Positions 14,041 through 16,381 of a stretch of DNA of 16,381 nucleotides are shown here, piece after piece (within the stretch, counting starts at the first letter, position 1; each line of letters begins with the position of its first letter). Source of the stretch: JBBITW01 sp037440525 (GTDB lineage: Bacteria; Desulfobacterota; BSN033; UBA1163). The stretch spans positions 1 through 16,381 of the forward strand of contig JBBITW010000076.1 of the NCBI GenBank assembly GCA_037440525.1, given 5' to 3'. The notes below the pieces were generated by a model. It had not been told where the DNA came from. It saw nothing but the letters and a program-made list of their open reading frames with translations, and did not search any database. Both the position numbers and the translations under genes were made by a program.

Positions 14041-15472
14041 ACAGGCACCCAAGCTTGCCCAGCAATTGGTGATCACTCCTCAGCTCCAGCAGGCAATACG
14101 TCTTCTTCAGCTAACAAGGATGGAGTTGGTGGATATGATCAGTCAGGAGATGAAGGAGAATCCCCTCCTTGAGGAGGACGAGGAGGTAAGGGAATCTTCT
14201 GAGGAAGAGCCCTCTTTTCAGGAGGTAGAAGAGAATTCCAAAGAGATAGAGAAGCCTGTTGAGTTGAAGGGTGAGGGAGAGGGTTCGGATGAATTTGATT
14301 GGGAGAATTACCTGGAGAATTATAACCTCACCTCCTGGGTAAGTGAGAAGGATAGAGATGGGGAGGAGAAGCCATCCTTTGAAAACTTCATTACAAAAAG
14401 AACAACCCTTTTTGATCATCTTTATTGGCAGCTTCAACTATCTCATTTGAGCGAAGAGGAGAAAAGGGTAGGGATATTCATCATTGGGAATCTTGATGAG
14501 GATGGATATCTAAAGATTAACCTTGAAGAGATCGCTTCAGAGACAAACCTTCCTGTTGAAAAGATTGAGGAGGTATTACGCAAAATACAACAGTTCGATC
14601 CTGTGGGAGTTGCTTCGAGGGATTTAAGGGAATGTCTCTTGATCCAGCTTGAACAACTACCTGAGAGAGATCCCGTTGCAGAGAGGATTGTTTCAGAATA
14701 TCTTATGCTTTTAAAAGACCGCAACAATATGTTGTTGGCAAAAAGATTAGGAGTCTCTCTTGAAAGGGTAAATAAAGCTATAGCTTTAATCTCCCGACTC
14801 GAACCCAAACCTGGAAGGGCATTTGGTGGAGAGGTGGCCCAGGAGATTATCCCTGATGTATATGTTTATAAGATTGAAGGGGAGTATGTCGTATACCTCA
14901 ATGATGAAGGTATTCCAAGGCTTAGGGTAAATCAATATTATCGAAGGATTCTTAGCGAGCACCGTTTGGCCTTCCATGAGGATCGAAGATATATCCAGGA
15001 AAAACTTCGTTCTGCTATGTGGCTGATCAGAAGTATTGATCAACGCCAAAGGACAATTTACAAGGTGGCCAAAAGCATTGTAAAGTTTCAAAGGGATTTT
15101 CTGGATAATGGAATCCAATACCTCAAACCCCTGGTCCTCAGAGATGTGGCTGAGGATATACAGATGCATGAGTCTACGATAAGCCGTGTTACACATAATA
15201 AATATATGCACACCCCACAGGGTATTTACGAGTTCAAATTCTTTTTTAATGCTGGCATACCATCGTCTCAAGGGGATGCGATCTCGTCAGAAAGTGTAAA
15301 GAATATAATTAAAGATATCATTGCCAGGGAGGATCCGAGAAGACCCTATAGTGATGAAAAGCTTGTTAAGATACTGAGGGGGATGAATATCCAAATAGCA
15401 AGAAGGACAGTTTCTAAATATCGTGAGATGATGAAGATCCTTTCTTCAAGTGAAAGAAGAAGGCATTTATAA
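14024..15472 (+). CDS. rpoN: RNA polymerase sigma-54 factor
   Basis: RpoN directs RNA polymerase to -24/-12 promoters and needs an ATP-driven activator to open them. The 482-residue protein has the glutamine-rich region I (QLVITPQLQQAIRLLQLTRMEL near 14-35), an acidic region II of about 70 residues, the core-binding domain, the helix-turn-helix that includes DVAEDIQMHESTISRVTHNKY and the RpoN box ARRTVSKYRE at 459-468 (usual form ARRTVAKYRE), which reads the -24 element. The start overlaps lptB by 17 bases. At least one good sigma-54 site is in the window, in front of the gene at 8045. Confidence 0.98.
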   Translation: MVLELKQAPKLAQQLVITPQLQQAIRLLQLTRMELVDMISQEMKENPLLEEDEEVRESSEEEPSFQEVEENSKEIEKPVELKGEGEGSDEFDWENYLENYNLTSWVSEKDRDGEEKPSFENFITKRTTLFDHLYWQLQLSHLSEEEKRVGIFIIGNLDEDGYLKINLEEIASETNLPVEKIEEVLRKIQQFDPVGVASRDLRECLLIQLEQLPERDPVAERIVSEYLMLLKDRNNMLLAKRLGVSLERVNKAIALISRLEPKPGRAFGGEVAQEIIPDVYVYKIEGEYVVYLNDEGIPRLRVNQYYRRILSEHRLAFHEDRRYIQEKLRSAMWLIRSIDQRQRTIYKVAKSIVKFQRDFLDNGIQYLKPLVLRDVAEDIQMHESTISRVTHNKYMHTPQGIYEFKFFFNAGIPSSQGDAISSESVKNIIKDIIAREDPRRPYSDEKLVKILRGMNIQIARRTVSKYREMMKILSSSERRRHL

Positions 15473-15504
15473 TATATTGATTCAAATAAAGGCAGGGATG
15501 AAGG

Positions 15505-16044
15505 ATGCAGATGACAGTAACGTTTAGACATATGGAGACGGATGAAGGTGTGAAGGAGTATGTAAGGGAGAAGGTTCAAAAATTACAAAAATATATCGAG
15601 AATCCGAGAGATGTACATGTTGTTCTTTCTTCGGAAAAGTTCCGTCATATTGCAGAGCTCACAATCACTGGAGATGGAATGACCCTCAATAGTCAGGCAA
15701 GAAATAATGACCTTTACTCTGCAATTGATAATATGGTTGAAAAGATGAGCCGACAGATAAAGCAGAGACGTGAGAAGATGAATAAGAAAAAGGTCAACAC
15801 AAAAGGTTCAAAAAGATCTGTTTCTGCTAAAGAAGGCACCCCTCAGGATAGTGATGAATTTGACATGATTTCAAAGATCAGAAAGCGAAGTATTATGGCA
15901 AAGCCTATGTCACTTGAAGAGGCATTCGATCAGCTCCGCCTCTCTAAAGAACCATTTTTAGTTTTTATCAATTCTGCCTCCGAGCAGATGAATGTGCTCT
16001 ATAGAGAGGAGAGCGAGTATATCCTGGTAGAACCTCAATCTTGA
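15505..16044 (+). CDS. hpf: Ribosome hibernation promoting factor, long form
   Basis: The 179-residue protein is a long-type HPF that inactivates ribosomes in stationary or starved cells by forming 100S dimers. The N-terminal ribosome-binding domain (about 1-98, MTVTFRHMETDEGVKEYV at the start) is followed by a charged linker and the C-terminal dimerisation domain (about 130-179) with KPMSLEEAFDQL, FLVFINSASEQMNVLYRE and EYILVEP. The ATG at 15505 fits the usual MQ start; a second ATG at 15511 with AAGG upstream is also possible. It lies 32 bases after rpoN, the same neighbour as in E. coli. Confidence 0.95.
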   Translation: MQMTVTFRHMETDEGVKEYVREKVQKLQKYIENPRDVHVVLSSEKFRHIAELTITGDGMTLNSQARNNDLYSAIDNMVEKMSRQIKQRREKMNKKKVNTKGSKRSVSAKEGTPQDSDEFDMISKIRKRSIMAKPMSLEEAFDQLRLSKEPFLVFINSASEQMNVLYREESEYILVEPQS

Positions 16045-16069
16045 AAAGGGTTTTATTGGAGAAAATGAG

Positions 16070-16381
16070 ATGAAGATTACCGATTATCTGAAGGAGGAAT
16101 GGGTTGTTCCAGATCTTCAGGGTTCGGATAAACGTTCAATCCTAAGAGAGTTATGTAATGTCTTGGTAGAACCATGTCAGGTTTCATCTTATGATGATCT
16201 GCTTCAGGTTATCCTTGAACGAGAAAAACTTGGATCTACGGGTATTGGTGAAGGGATAGCCATCCCACATGGTCGACATAAGAAGTTGAAAAGGTTTTTC
16301 ATATCCTTTGGACGATCAAGAAAGGGGGTCGATTTTGACTCAATCGATCGTAAACCATGTCAGCTTTTCTTTCTGGTTATG
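16070..16381 (+). CDS. ptsN: PTS IIA-Ntr protein PtsN (partial, 5' part)
   Basis: The first 104 codons of a gene that runs past the window end. The product begins MKITDYLKEEWVVPDL and contains the PTS IIA motif STGIGEGIAIPHGRH with the phosphate-accepting His67. PtsN receives phosphate from PtsP and NPr and adjusts potassium and nitrogen responses; targets vary between bacteria. It lies 25 bases after hpf. The order rpoN-hpf-ptsN is the conserved one and suggests rapZ next, outside the window. Confidence 0.94.
   Translation, partial: MKITDYLKEEWVVPDLQGSDKRSILRELCNVLVEPCQVSSYDDLLQVILEREKLGSTGIGEGIAIPHGRHKKLKRFFISFGRSRKGVDFDSIDRKPCQLFFLVM

Noticed and set aside
14786..15271. 161-codon open frame on the minus strand
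   Set aside because: It lies wholly inside rpoN, which is clearly coding in the + strand, and its translation has no recognisable family pattern.

Overview
The window (about 40% G+C by eye) carries almost all of its genes on the + strand. It looks like a chromosomal piece from a Gram-negative anaerobe of the Desulfobacterota ('Deltaproteobacteria') type or a near relative. The reasons are the LPS-export block (kdsD-lptC-lptA-lptB), the rpoN-hpf-ptsN block, and a threonine cluster that uses a phosphoglycerate-mutase-like protein instead of ThrB. The lineage is inferred from gene order and protein style only.

Layout. (1) 1-95 is the tail of an unidentified gene. (2) 96-766 has no gene but holds a dense cluster of short palindromic repeats, including five 33-nt units in alternating orientation. 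(3) 767-1141 is a small helical protein resembling the DUF5618 family, with a strong promoter almost on top of its start codon. (4) 1142-1512 is a decayed stretch with the remnant of a four-helix-bundle (S23-type) gene on the minus strand and a dispersed repeat that recurs inverted near 5100. (5) 1513-3816 is a 54-residue zinc-ribbon protein followed by recG. (6) 3886-9280 is an amino-acid block: alaC-like aminotransferase, hom, thrC and an ApgM-family protein that probably serves as homoserine kinase. A 220-bp MITE-like inverted-repeat element sits in the gap before hom, and a sigma-54-type promoter sits in front of the ApgM-family gene. (7) 9310-16381 is a tightly packed run: pyrG, kdsD, lptC, lptA, lptB, rpoN, hpf and the first part of ptsN, with several overlapping start/stop codons.

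How the genes fit together. Hom reduces aspartate semialdehyde to homoserine, the ApgM-family protein is the likely phosphorylating enzyme, and ThrC makes threonine. The AlaC-like enzyme would move amino groups between pyruvate and glutamate. PyrG supplies CTP for CMP-Kdo and other uses. KdsD makes arabinose 5-phosphate for Kdo, and LptC, LptA and LptB move finished LPS to the outer membrane. RpoN, Hpf and PtsN follow in the order known from E. coli, but kdsC (between kdsD and lptC in E. coli) is absent, as is the kdsA I recall between pyrG and kdsD in relatives.

Most of the window is conserved housekeeping DNA. I do not see a new defence or biosynthetic system. The novelty is in the non-coding parts: the repeat cluster, the MITE-like element, the dispersed repeat tied to a dead S23 gene, two promoters that leave almost no leader, and the sigma-54 site before the probable homoserine kinase.
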